In this document: one piece after another, positions 1-10,418 of the stretch
Layout: every line of letters starts with the position of its first letter
How positions within the stretch are numbered: the first letter of the stretch is position 1
Source of the DNA: Agapetus fuscipes
Taxonomy: Eukaryota; Arthropoda; Insecta; Trichoptera; Glossosomatidae
Length of the DNA: 64,000 nt
Direction: 5' to 3'
Assembly: GCA_951799405.1 (NCBI GenBank)
Contig: OX637345.1
Coordinates: 14,508,001-14,572,000 of the forward strand
Translations under genes and position numbers: made by a program
The notes under the pieces: generated by a model
Seen by the model: the letters and a program-made list of their open reading frames with translations, nothing else
Told to the model about the DNA's origin: nothing
Database searches by the model: none

Positions 1-383
1 CATGTTAAAAAATTATGCACAAAGCCATCAAAAGACTGCATTTTAAATGCGTTTTAATGTTGTGGAATTTTATAGTACTACTTTTATATATTTTAGTTTG
101 TAGTATGTTGTTCCCTATTTAAGTACAATAAAATGTTTAAAATAATTGATTAAGTTACCCCTAATCTTGATTGCAAATGATTCATTTGAAAGGTCTGTTT
201 TTGTAACCATACATATATATATTTTCTACTAAACATTAAAGCTAATCTGCAAAATTACTAACACTGAGATGTTAAATGTTATTTATTTATTTTGTTAAGG
301 ATTAGTCAATCATACCCAAAGATTAGTCAAACATACAAATTTGTATAGACCATGGTACTAATGCTTGCATTTTCTCATTCCAG
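1..383 (+). other. 3' end of an rn intron
   Basis: AT-rich sequence with no coding signal. It ends in a pyrimidine-rich stretch and a CAG acceptor at 381-383, directly before the zinc-finger exon. The donor and earlier exons lie outside the window. Confidence 0.75.
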
Positions 384-1484
384 GTGTTTGGATCCAAGGC
401 CGACCTACAGTTGCACACGCAGGTGCATCTGCGCGAAGCCAAACCCTACAAGTGCAGTCAGTGCACCAAGGCCTTCGCCAACAGCAGCTACCTCTCCCAG
501 CACACGCGCATCCACCTGGGCATCAAGCCGTACCGCTGCGAGATCTGCCAGCGCAAGTTCACCCAGCTGTCTCACCTGCAGCAGCACATCCGCACGCATA
601 CCGGAGACAAACCCTACAAGTGTCGGCACCCTGGCTGCCAGAAAGCCTTCTCCCAGCTCTCCAACCTGCAGTCCCACTCGCGCTGCCACCAGACAGACAA
701 ACCCTACAAGTGCAACTCTTGCTACAAGTGCTTCTCCGACGAGCCCAGCTTGCTGGAGCACATCCCGAAGCACAAGGAGTCAAAGCACCTCAAGACACAC
801 ATCTGCCAGTACTGCGGCAAGAGCTACACGCAAGAAACTTACTTGAGCAAGCACATGCAGAAGCATGCCGAGCGGCAAGACAGACGGCCTCCCATCGCCG
901 GCTTGGGACCAGGTCGGGCTCCGTCAGGTGCTTTCCCCGATCACCCGTACTGGCCGAAGATAAGCCCGGATTCCGCGGCTCATTTATCCGATGCGATGCA
1001 AGACGGCCCGCCGTTCGCCCAGCAGGCTTCACACGTAGATCCAGAAGACGCGGAGAATGATCATTTGCAAGCGCATCATCGGGCGCTATTCGATCACCAT
1101 AGATTGAATGGAGATCTCAACGGAGATGCGGATAGGCAGTCGCTGCATCTGAACGGACAAGGTTCTGGAGTGCCTACGTCTGGTTATGATATCGCTCTTT
1201 CCAAAGCGAGCGCTGCTGCTAACTCTGCGTTTACTCCGATCAATTCGATGGCGCCGCATTTGGGAGGTCTGGCGCACGCACAGCTGGGACAGCGCCCGTA
1301 CTTGTACGACTCCCTCGGGTTTCAGCAGAAGCAAACCCAGCTAGCGACTCCTGCCTCTGCTCCGTTCCCCAATCAGCTGATTTCCTTGCATCAGATCCGG
1401 AACTACGCTCACCAGCCGAGCTCCAACCTCCTGGGGCCGGACCACCTCCTGCCGCACTCGTTAGCCGTCAAAGACAAGCAATGA
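384..1484 (+). CDS. rn: Rotund/Squeeze-type C2H2 zinc-finger protein, terminal exon
   Basis: C-terminal part of a nuclear DNA-binding transcription factor. The exon opens in phase 0 after the acceptor and runs 366 codons to TGA at 1482-1484. The first finger is split: only its F-x5-L-x2-H-x4-H half is here (about residues 2-15), so its Cys pair is in the upstream exon. Five full fingers follow (about residues 24-165), beginning CSQC, CEIC, CRHPGC, CNSC and CQYC, joined by TGDKPYKC-type linkers. A low-complexity Gln/His/Ala/Pro tail of about 200 residues follows. The finger array is nearly that of Drosophila rotund and squeeze, also related to vertebrate ZNF384/ZNF362; I cannot separate the two insect paralogues without the N-terminus. 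The exon is clearly richer in G+C than its surroundings. It is the only conserved + strand gene seen in the window. Confidence 0.9.
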   Translation: MFGSKADLQLHTQVHLREAKPYKCSQCTKAFANSSYLSQHTRIHLGIKPYRCEICQRKFTQLSHLQQHIRTHTGDKPYKCRHPGCQKAFSQLSNLQSHSRCHQTDKPYKCNSCYKCFSDEPSLLEHIPKHKESKHLKTHICQYCGKSYTQETYLSKHMQKHAERQDRRPPIAGLGPGRAPSGAFPDHPYWPKISPDSAAHLSDAMQDGPPFAQQASHVDPEDAENDHLQAHHRALFDHHRLNGDLNGDADRQSLHLNGQGSGVPTSGYDIALSKASAAANSAFTPINSMAPHLGGLAHAQLGQRPYLYDSLGFQQKQTQLATPASAPFPNQLISLHQIRNYAHQPSSNLLGPDHLLPHSLAVKDKQ

Positions 1485-1916
1485 ACTCACTCTCTATTCT
1501 GATAATCTTCAATTCAACGATAAGGTATTTAAAAATTAAAAATAATCATTGAGAACCTCCTTAATTAAATATACCTTACTTCCTATTCATAATACTTAAT
1601 GTTTACTACATTTTTTAGTGTTACTGCAGTATTTATATTTTACACATTCAGCGTAAAGTGTCAATGTAAAAGGAAACCTTGGTTATTTGACACTCTGTGA
1701 ATTGTAAAAAGTTTATTTCTTCAGATTTTTACTGCGACAAGTGTCATGTTATTGCTATCCATCCATGTCAAGTCGAATTTTCTTATCTTTTGTTATAAGC
1801 TAAAATTACATTGGATTGGTTTTTTTAAATCAATATAGAAGAGACAGCTTTATCAGGAAACCTTTTTTTTTTTTTTAAAGAGTTAATAGTTTATATTGTC
1901 TGCATCCTAAGGAAAG
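1485..1916 (+). other. Probable rn 3' UTR and flank
   Basis: AT-rich, non-coding. No canonical AATAAA was found close to the stop, so the mRNA end is not placed. Confidence 0.4.
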
Positions 1917-3620
1917 ATACTATAATCTCTATAATCTATAATCTAAGTTGCAAGGATATATTCATTCAAAGCTCTCAGATGTATGCCCACAAACAAACAC
2001 GTGTAGTTCGCGCTTACAAATGCTGATTGTGTACTTACAAATAAAATCCAACCTCAAATGAACATAAGCCCTGCAACTCTTGCCGACATTCCCTGAAACA
2101 GGGGTGACATTGGCAAAGTGAACCATTTTTTACAGTATGGGTGGTCAGCCTCATACCAACCTATAAGTCAAGGAATACAAGTAAAAATAACATTTAAGTA
2201 TAAGAAAACAACAAAACCTTAAAAATAAATCTATACAAAAAAAGTAAAAAAAAAAAAGAAATGTCTTATGCAAAAAATGTAGCAAGCCAATAAACCAACA
2301 TTAAAAATCAGCATTGCAAATTAGCCGCCACTTCTTCCTGTCCTTGCATACTTCTTTCATTTCATCCAGAGTCATAATCTTTTTCATACAAGTCCTTCTT
2401 TTATTATGACTCTGGATTTCCCATTCATTCGCTATTTCAGAGATTTGATCCTTCCATACTTTTCTCGGTCTTCCTCTACCACGACATCCATCTATTCTAG
2501 CAACATATACTTTCTTCGTCAATCTTTCATCACTCATTCTCTCCAAATGCCCGAACCATCTTAACATACTTCTTTTAATCTTCACTTTCACACTTTCCCT
2601 TACACCACATTCTTCTCTTACAAAATCATTCCTCACCCTGTCACTTCGTTTTTTCCCAATCATACTTCTTAGATAGTCCATTTCTACTGTATGGACTTTA
2701 CTAATTTCCCTTTCACTCACCGTCCAGGCTTCACTTCCATACATCAAGGTTGGCACTAGTATACCACCGTGCACCGCCAATCTAACATTTTTTGAGAGAT
2801 TTTGGTTCCTGGCGATGCAAGCGGTCGCACCCAGTACACACCTGCCTTTCATTATTCTTCTTTCAAACTCACCGGTCATTCTTCCATCTTTTTCAAACTT
2901 ACTTCCCAGGTATACAAACTCATTTACGACATCAACATTCATTCCATTAATTTTAAATTCATAATTCATATTTTCATCATCTCTTTCAAAAATCAATACT
3001 TTCGTCTTACTTGCATTCAACTTCAAATGGTTACCTAACAAAGCTTCATTCAATCTAGAGAGCATTGTTTGCAATTCTACTGCAGAATCAGATACAAGAA
3101 CTGCATCATCTGCATACAGTAGAACACTCACTTTGCTCTCTCCTATCATCAATCCACAATCATTAAGTCTAGCATCCCTGACACACTTGTCCATGACTAT
3201 GTTAAATAGCCATGGACTCATCACACATCCTTGCCTCACACCCTTATACACTTCAAACCACTCACTATACTCACCATCAATACGGACACATGCCTTACTA
3301 TTTTCATAGTTTGCATGCACCGCACCTAGGAGAGCCCCATTCACTCCGTATGCTTTCAAAACATCCCATAACATACCTCTGTCCACTGAGTCAAAAGCCT
3401 TTTCCAGATCTACAAAGGCCGTGAACAGCTTCCGCCTCATCGACAATTGTTTTTCAACAAGTTGTCGTAGAGTAAAAATCTGATCAACACAGCCTCTACC
3501 GGCCATAAAGCCGGACTGTATATCGGAAATCCTTTCACTAGTAGTCAGAATCACATTTTTTATAATCACCTTACAGAAGACTTTTCCTGGTATACTGAGT
3601 AGACTGATTGGTCTGAAGTT
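1917..3620 (-). mobile_element. 5'-truncated LINE (source of tail family A)
   Basis: On the - strand this reads reverse transcriptase, then a short 3' UTR, then the roughly 265-bp tail called A here. The tail starts near TTCCTTGACTTATAGG and ends in a TTAGATTA-type simple repeat. More than a dozen further copies of the tail occur in the window, usually without coding sequence. The element is cut off about residue NFRPISLLS of the RT, as expected for 5' truncation during target-primed insertion. Confidence 0.85.
2301..3620 (-). CDS. LINE reverse transcriptase, N-terminally truncated
   Basis: About 440 uninterrupted codons of a non-LTR retrotransposon polymerase. Visible in order: NFRPISLLS (RT block 1), FVDLEKAFDSV (first catalytic Asp), GVRQGCVMSPWLFNI, the active-site LLYADDAVLVS, LNASKTKVLIF and YLGSKFEKDG, then a C-terminal thumb-like region ending RGRGRPRKVW and a short basic tail. 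An in-frame stop lies just upstream of the NFRP block and no endonuclease domain precedes it, so this is a dead-on-arrival copy although the frame is open. The motif set suits the RTE/L2-like clades, but I would not assign one. The same coding end recurs at 22292, 49021 and 61400-62030. Confidence 0.88.
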   Translation of the reverse strand, partial: NFRPISLLSIPGKVFCKVIIKNVILTTSERISDIQSGFMAGRGCVDQIFTLRQLVEKQLSMRRKLFTAFVDLEKAFDSVDRGMLWDVLKAYGVNGALLGAVHANYENSKACVRIDGEYSEWFEVYKGVRQGCVMSPWLFNIVMDKCVRDARLNDCGLMIGESKVSVLLYADDAVLVSDSAVELQTMLSRLNEALLGNHLKLNASKTKVLIFERDDENMNYEFKINGMNVDVVNEFVYLGSKFEKDGRMTGEFERRIMKGRCVLGATACIARNQNLSKNVRLAVHGGILVPTLMYGSEAWTVSEREISKVHTVEMDYLRSMIGKKRSDRVRNDFVREECGVRESVKVKIKRSMLRWFGHLERMSDERLTKKVYVARIDGCRGRGRPRKVWKDQISEIANEWEIQSHNKRRTCMKKIMTLDEMKEVCKDRKKWRLICNADF

Positions 3621-3630
3621 CTGACAATAA

Positions 3631-4068
3631 TTTTAATAATACTGAGTCAATAATTTGTTTTTTGTGTACAAATTGAAATAATTAAAGAAACTGAGATATA
3701 ACATGCAGCATTATTCGAGAACTAACTTTATTCTCTATGTTCCATTGGTATTGTAACCAACATCCACAGGAGATTGGTTTATCTCACCTTGATTACTTAG
3801 GTTGATGGTTTCAATACCAACAAAACGTTGAGAATATAGTAAATTCTTGGATAAATTGATCCGAAATATCCTAATTCTTAATTTAATTTGAATTTGTAAA
3901 CATTTCAAAGGACTTAGTTGAATTGAATCTTTATTATTGTGAAAAACAAATCTTTAACATCTGATAGAATTTTATACCCACTATCCGAATAGAAAAAAAA
4001 ACTCATTTTGACAGATCTATGTATTTATCTATGTGATTTTGCAAAAGAAGATTGTAGGACATTTGGAC
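3631..4068. other. Intergenic, nothing recognised
   Basis: AT-rich sequence with no long frame, no tRNA-like box pair and no repeat that I could match elsewhere in the window. Confidence 0.5.
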
Positions 4069-4683
4069 TTAAGGTGGTACGACACATAGATGGTAACAAA
4101 AAATATTCATAGATGGTACGCATCAAAAATGTATGGGGCACTCCGTCGGGCAAATATGAAAAACTACTGTAGTTTTACTTCCTTCGAAACTTTTAATGCA
4201 TTGAAAATAATATGTTGATTGCGCTATTCTAATATGAAATCAATCTGAAATCGCTAAGGTATTCATTTCGGTCATTAAATTATGTGTAAATTTCAATATG
4301 AATTGCTTGCGCCGACCGACGATATAATGTATTTTATCTTGGACACAAACCACCCATACTCTGGTTTCCCTTCAATACGAATAAATCTTTCGCCTTTTAC
4401 AAACCACCCATAATATTACTTTAATAGTTATTTGTTACGCTTTATAAACAGTATTTTTCTCCCATCTGATTGTGTGAGCTCTGGCGTAATGGCGTGCGTG
4501 ACCGACTGCCGATGCGAAAATGATAGGTTCGAATCCGGCCGATACCTATATTTTTAATTTTTTACATTTGTTGTTTTCTTTTTTTACATATTATACTTTT
4601 TTAATAAAAATACAACATATTTGAAAACTTAAATATTAAAGTTAGTCCAAGCGATTAAAAATACGATCATTTCATTTCATTTA
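4069..4683 (+). repeat. Element E, copy 1
   Basis: Starts at TTAAGGTGG and shares nearly its whole length with the - strand copy at 7996-8518. Its middle (about 4465-4545) carries a tRNA-like stretch with a B box GGTTCGAATCC, followed by an AT-rich tail ending in CATTTCATTT. The tRNA-like part differs between the two copies much more than the flanking parts do. Confidence 0.7.
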
Positions 4684-4684
4684 G

Positions 4685-5058
4685 TCGGTGTTATGGCCGA
4701 GTGGGCCAGAGGCTGATCTTTCTAGCGTATTTGGAATAGAATAACGTTGGTTCGATCCCCGCTTGGGTCACTTGACTCTAACTTTGACCCTGGTTCTTTG
4801 GGTACCACCGAAGTCATCATCCTAGTGACCTAGTATTATAATTTTATATTATGATTCATTCACTCTGCCCGCCACCATGGGTTAGCCTACAGAGCGTAAG
4901 CCTAATTTGCATAAACGAGGTGGCACGACTTTATCCGAACGAATCCGAAGCGTAGGGATTACTAGATCAAGAAGTAGCTATACAGCCATTGTATACAGCT
5001 GATGAGGAAGGGTGTCTTGATAATAATATTATTATCATGTGCTGCAGTGTTTTTTCTT
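4685..5058 (+). repeat. Element D, copy 1, with tRNA-like head
   Basis: Head at 4687-4770 has TGGCCGAGTGGGCC as an A box and GGTTCGATCCCC as a B box, with a long variable arm as in Leu/Ser tRNAs. The body includes CATAAACGAGGTGGCACGAC and ends near GCTGCAGTGTTTTTT. The body recurs inverted at 7697-7850; the head recurs at 25658-25750. It looks like a tRNA-derived SINE, not a working tRNA gene. Confidence 0.6.
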
Positions 5059-5500
5059 ATTCACTTGTGAACGGTCACTGGTCAGTAGGACGCAAAAAGT
5101 GCAGAGGCTATACACCATTGAGGTATATATATACCTCAATGCTATACACAGTAATATGAATGAAAATCATTGAGGATGGAAATAGGAATCTAGCCGTTGC
5201 ACAAATTTGTCATTTATTGTGAGATGCCATGTAAAAAAACCAATCCATCACAAATATCTCGGTTCATCATTCGTCGATAAAAAAGTAATTTGTTCTAAGC
5301 CCCTCATACTACTTTGCTTAATGAATCTGAATAAGGCTATTGAAATGATTTAATCATGTTTTAATGTATTGACTTGATTGTTACTAATTTCTCTTTTACG
5401 TACGCTGGTCACGTATTACACACACCGCGTGACCATGTTGGAATAAAATGAATTTGTTATTGATAGAAGAATGACTGTACTATTATTTTTATTATAATAA

Positions 5501-5870
5501 GTCCGGTCAGTAGCTCAGAGGTAGAAAGCTTGCGTTCGATGCTGAAAGCTCGGACCACCAAAGGTGTCAAAATTATTTCTCTTTTCGGTGTGTATTGCAA
5601 ACCCAACTACCATAAAAAAACCGGCAAGGTTTACTCAGCCTTCACAAGAAATGAGTAAATAATAATAATAATAATAATAATTGGACAATTTGTATACAGC
5701 GCCGTTTAGTGGCACTAGCCACCCCAAGGGCGCTTAAAACTGAAGTACCTGCTCCCCTAGTAGGGAAATCCCCACTTCAACGAAGTGGTTGGCGTAAGGC
5801 CGGCCCCCTTACCTGTGAAAATACGTAGGTTTTACCCACCACAAGCAACCCCTTCTGCTGCGGCTGGAAA
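5501..5870 (+). repeat. SINE C copy, interrupted
   Basis: Diverged head (GTAGCTCAGAGGTAG) then the C body. It is interrupted at about 5654-5735 by an (AAT)n run plus a short piece reading, on the - strand, ACGGCGCTGTATACAAATTG. That piece resembles the 3' end of the LINE seen at 59600-59690. Confidence 0.7.
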
Positions 5871-5905
5871 GGAAAGTAATGCAAGATATTTTTACCGAAA
5901 AAATA

Positions 5906-6155
5906 AACAATTACTTGGCTAATACGACGGTATGAAGTTGACCACCTATGCTGTAAAAGCCTGGTTCACTTTGCCAATGACTTCTTCAAGAGTTGCAGGG
6001 TTTATGTTTATTTAAGTTTTGAGTGTGAATGTTTAAGCTTATACGCGGCATGTATAAGCGCGACCTTATATGTGTCTGCTAGTGGGCATGAATTAAATAT
6101 GAATCCTAAATGTTATACATCTTTGCAACTTAGATTACATTAGATAATCCAAGGG
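5906..6155 (+). repeat. LINE tail A, diverged
   Basis: Matches A from the GACCACC block through CTTTGCAACTTAGATTAC. No coding part is attached. Confidence 0.75.
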
Positions 6156-6295
6156 AATGATAAATTACACGTTTTGACAAAGGTAAGGTTTGTATTACTT
6201 CAAATGAATGAGCCATCGATCTAAATAAAATATATATCGATGGAATGAGCACATTGTGGGAACATCGGTTTATTGGAAGAAATATTTACAGAAAG

Positions 6296-6629
6296 CAACT
6301 AACGCAACTAAGCTACACATATAGTGTAACTTCTTGCCGCGTTATCCCCGAAGGGGTCGCATGTGGCGAGTTAAACTTATTTATTTTTACAGGTGAGGGG
6401 GCCGGCCTTACGCCAACCACTTCAGTTGAAGTGGGGGTTTTCCCAGCTCCCGAGGGGGCTGGTACTCATTTCTTGTGAAGGCTGAGTAAACCTTGCCGGT
6501 ATTTTTATTATGGGGTTGGAAATAAACACCGAAATAGGAAATCATTTCTGACACCCTCCTCGGTGGGATTCGAACCCGAGCTCACGGGGTAGAATGCAAG
6601 CACTCTACCAACTGAGCTATCGACCGGAC
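6296..6629 (-). repeat. SINE C, near full length
   Basis: On the - strand: tRNA-like head with A box TAGCTCAGTTGGTAGAG and B box GGTTCGAATCCC, then the conserved C body (GGTTTACTCAGCC, GGCGTAAGGCCGGCC, ACCCCTTCGGGGATAAC), ending near AGTTGCGTTAG. Confidence 0.88.
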
Positions 6630-6707
6630 TAAAGAGACAGAGTTTTGGGTTTATAATATTTCGGTTCGTTATTTAAAATTTTGGCGCCACAGTCTGTTCC
6701 CATAGAC

Positions 6708-7169
6708 CTAAGGTCTTCAACCCGCGGCCCTCGGGCCTCATGTGGCCCGCCAGCTAATTTCTTGCGGCCCGCGGCCACCAGAGGCTAAAAAAATAGAATA
6801 TCGCGCCCCGTGATATGCGATATATATATACGAGTGATATACGACTCGCAATCGTCAGCATTTGCAATGCCACTCTTTCACACATATGAGTGCGTCTCGC
6901 TCGCTCGCCGCAGGAGTGAGTCCGCCCACGATGCACATCTGGAAGGTAGTCTGCGGGTTGCAACCACAAAAATGAAAACAAATATTGACAAACCTGTAAA
7001 AAATAAACAATGTCTTTAATCAACCAATAAAGATTAGTAAAATTTGAAATTATGTACTATGTATTTTATTTTATTGATAAAGTGGTAAAGTGTCGTGAAA
7101 AGTTGTGGCCCTTCGGACGATGTGTTATCGATGTTTGGCCCTTGCACTAAAAAAGGTTGAAGACCCCTG
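6708..7169. mobile_element. hAT-like non-autonomous DNA transposon
   Basis: Imperfect terminal inverted repeats: left CTAAGGTCTTCAACC, right GGTTGAAGACCCCTG. It is flanked by a perfect 8-bp target duplication CCATAGAC at 6700-6707 and 7170-7177, the duplication length of hAT elements. The interior has no transposase frame. Confidence 0.82.
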
Positions 7170-7177
7170 CCATAGAC

Positions 7178-7696
7178 TGTAGGCGGGCGTGTTCTTTCTT
7201 GCGAGAACTCGTTGCGCCTGCTGAGGGATCCTCCAGGGATCCTTGTGGCCTGATGCAGCAGGAGGATCAACTGAGGCGAGGTGGTTGATGTTGGAGAAGG
7301 GCTGGCCAGAACACCGATAACTTTTGAGTAGGGTGTGGTCCTAAAAGGGACCTTCCGGTGTTGGGAAGATTATCCAGCCGTTTTTGAGGAAAGTGCAATT
7401 TTATGTTTTTTTTGTATGGCAGCCATCTTGAATTTTCAAGTTGGTGTAATGCCATGTTATTCATACTTAATACATGTCTAAAAAAGTTGATGTAGCCAAA
7501 ATTTGGTATTTCTAGGTCTTATACTTTGGAAAGTGACACACAGACACACACACATACAGACGGACGTTTTTGAAAGATAGTGTTTTTTTTTGGCATGTCC
7601 TGCACCAGGACAACTCATTTCCGTGAAAACCTCGAAAAAAAAATTTCACACCAAATCATAACTTTCTTTATAGCCTTCAGCTATAGCAAGAAAGTA
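7178..7696. other. Intergenic repeat-like sequence, unclassified
   Basis: No gene. Contains a CA-rich run near 7540-7560 and ends in CAAGAAAGTAAAAA, which looks like the tail of a dispersed repeat. I found no second copy in the window. Confidence 0.35.
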
Positions 7697-7850
7697 AAAA
7701 ACACTGCAGCACAATATGATAATGCTTCGGATTTGTTCGGATAAAGTCGTGCCACCTCGTTTATGCAAATTAGGTTTACGCTCTGTCAACCCATGGTGGC
7801 TGAATCATAATATACAATTATAATATTGGGATGATTTCTTCGGTACATAT
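7697..7850 (-). repeat. Element D, copy 2 (body only)
   Basis: Inverted match to 4830-5058, including CATAAACGAGGTGGCACGAC. It lacks the tRNA-like head. Confidence 0.7.
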
Positions 7851-7995
7851 ATACTGTGACTGAAATGTTGTTAACCGAAAAGTCGTTGGCCGAAATGTCG
7901 TGTGGTCGAAGTGTCGTGTGACCGATTTGTCTATGACCGAGTTGTCTTTGGACGGGTTGTTGTTGACCGATTTGTCGTGTGGACGAAGTGTGAAA
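7850..7995 (+). repeat. Short degenerate tandem repeat
   Basis: About eight units of 15-18 bp built on GACCGA..TGTCGT (for example GACCGATTTGTCTAT and GACCGATTTGTCGTGT). It sits exactly between elements D and E of the inverted duplication. Confidence 0.7.
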
Positions 7996-8518
7996 TGAAA
8001 GTGAAATGAAAGTATTGTTAATCGTTTGGACTAACTTTAATAGTTTTGTCAAATATGTAGTATTTTAATAAAAAAAAGTATAATATGTATAAAAGAAAAT
8101 AAATGTAAAAAAATTTAAATATACATTTGATAGCCGGATTCGAACCCATCGCCCTTGCGTGGCAGTCTGCCACGCTAGCCGATACACCACAGCTTCCGCA
8201 GCTAACCGAGAGAAAATAAAGGTTTATACAGCGCAGCGTAACAAATAATAAAAAAGGTTTGTGTCCAAGATAAACTCGAGCCATAAAAAATTGAAATTTA
8301 CACATAATTTAATGACCGAAATGAATACCTTAGCGATTTCAGATTGATTTCATATTAGAATAGCGCAATCAACATATTATTTTCAATGCATTAAAAATTT
8401 CGAAGGAACAAAAACTACAGTAGTTTTTCATATTTGCCCGACGGAGTGCCCCATACATTTTTGATGCGTACCATCTATGAATATTTTTTTTTTTGGGTAG
8501 TAGGAGTCGCCACCTTAA
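7996..8518 (-). repeat. Element E, copy 2
   Basis: Inverted partner of 4069-4683. The tRNA-like core (about 8130-8205, - strand) has GTGGTGTATCGGCTAGCG and B box GGTTCGAATCC. The outer end is TTAAGGTGG at 8510-8518. Confidence 0.7.
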
Positions 8519-9051
8519 CATGTTTTCATTTCATTCATTCTAAATAATAAATAAATACATAATAGACAAATGCATTTGATACAATTGAAATAAAACTGAT
8601 TTCTAACCTCAAAATGTTCCTATTAGGACAAGAACTAACTCAAAACGTGGAGTGCAGAAAAAATGATGAGTTATTACACACATTTACTCTCAATATCTTT
8701 CTAACCTATAAAAAAAAGTATTTAGGAGAATTATACAGTCAATGGAGGAGAAGAGTGAAAGAAATTGCTGCAAGCTAATCCCAGGATTGAAACAAGAGAC
8801 GAAGATAGTCAATAAAAGAGGTTTTGACAGCTCAAAACATGTTATTTTTTCTGCAGTCCGCACCTAACAGTATTTCAAACAGTTCCAGTAATTTCTACGC
8901 TTTACTTAATTATTATTTTATCACTTTTTTCAGCATTTAATTCATTTTTTAATCAGTATTATATAATGGACTAAACCAGTTTAAAAACCCGAGTAAAAAT
9001 GATGAATATTTGCTATTTAATCTTAGCAAAGGTTAATTTTTTTTCATGCTG
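8519..9051. other. Intergenic, nothing recognised
   Basis: AT-rich, no coding potential or matched repeat seen. Confidence 0.45.
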
Positions 9052-9054
9052 TAA

Positions 9055-9341
9055 TGGGGCTTCCACACGCTTGCCAACCCATCACAAGTCAAGCGCACAG
9101 TGTGTCGTCTAGAACATGCTAGCTGGACAAAATTTTGTCTAATGGACTAATTTTGTCCAGCTAGCATGTTCTAGACGACACACTGTGCGCTTAGCTACAA
9201 GCCAAGTGTGCAGTGTGTCGTCTAGAACATGCTAGCTGGACAAAATTAGTCCATTAGACAAAATTTTGTCCAGCTAGCATGTTCTAGACGACACACTGTG
9301 CGCTTGACTTGTGATGGGTTGGCAAGCGTGTGGAAGCCCCA
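9055..9341. mobile_element. Palindromic MITE with 3-bp TAA target duplication
   Basis: Almost the whole 287 bp is one palindrome (centre near 9197). Outer arms begin TGGGGCTTCCACACGCTTGC. Each half also contains its own inverted repeat built on CTAGAACATGCTAGCTGGAC. TAA at 9052-9054 and 9342-9344 flanks it. A TWA duplication and G-rich termini fit PIF/Harbinger-type MITEs; the superfamily is inferred. Confidence 0.8.
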
Positions 9342-9344
9342 TAA

Positions 9345-10195
9345 AAGCATAGTTAACAGTTTTTGGGTCTAGAAAGATTTTTTTAATCTTTTTTTAACTT
9401 AGCACAAATTTTGTAATAGATTTTGTTTCTTGGTGGGTAAAAAACACACTTTTATGAGACTATGCTCCTTAGCATCCAATAACAATATATTTGTTTGCCC
9501 TTTCTTGTGCATCACATTGGCAGGAGTCCATTACATTTATTTCTAAGTACATTGACTGTGCTCAAGTGAATTGTTGTATATCACATTTTGAAAAAGGTAT
9601 TTTTTAAAATGAATCATAATTTCAATGTCTTTTACATTGCTTGGAAAAATATATAGAAATCTTTGGTTTTTGTCAATCTATTTGTTTTTTTTTTGTAAAA
9701 ATATAAACATCATACTTGTAACTGAATCTTTAGGATTCACATTATTTAAAATATGTAATCTGGAAAAATAAAATTTATTTATTTATTTAGATAACCACAA
9801 CATTGAACTATTTTTTAAAACTAATATTTTGAAAACAAACATGACAAGATACTTTTTAATAATTTGTGATATTTTTCAGCATATGGAATTAAATACATTT
9901 AAAAAAATCACCATAAAGGGAAATAGATTTTAAATTTGACTGTTCCTTCCATAAGCATGGATTTTTCGAGTCATTTCTCAAAGGAAAAAGGATAATTTGA
10001 CATAAAAAATAACAATCGATTACGAAATAAGACCCAATATTGTTCCTTTTTTCAATAGTTAATACATAATAAATTCTAATGTAGATGAAATAATTGAAAA
10101 AGAAAAACAAAATCTCTCTATATTGAATGGTTTTCTAATATAAGTAACTTAAATCTGTACTTACTTATTTTTTTAAACTCTCACAAGGCTATTCT
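9345..10195. other. Intergenic, nothing recognised
   Basis: AT-rich sequence with homopolymer runs. No supported gene. Confidence 0.45.
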
Positions 10196-10197
10196 TA

Positions 10198-10416
10198 GAC
10201 ATTTTAGTCGCCCGTTGAGCCCATGCTTTGGCAAACTAATGATGCATTTGTATAAAGACCTGTCAATCCAAGATGGCCGCAGGTGAACAGCTGATTACAG
10301 TCTTCATACAAAAACTACCAAAATTCGGTAGGTAAGAATGACCGTGGTTATGAAATATTTAAGCCGAGGCATCATTAGTTTGTCAAAGCGTGGGCTCAAC
10401 GGGCGACTAAAATGTC
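10198..10416. mobile_element. Tc1/mariner-type MITE with 48-bp inverted repeats
   Basis: Left repeat 10198-10245 and right repeat 10369-10416 match with about two mismatches; both start GACATTTTAGTCGCCCGTTG. TA dinucleotides at 10196-10197 and 10417-10418 fit a TA duplication. The 219-bp element has no coding capacity. Confidence 0.88.
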
Positions 10417-10418
10417 TA

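Noticed and set aside
352..1060. Long frames overlapping the zinc-finger exon in other frames and on the other strand
   Set aside because: Shadows of the G+C-rich exon; the true frame has the zinc-finger array.
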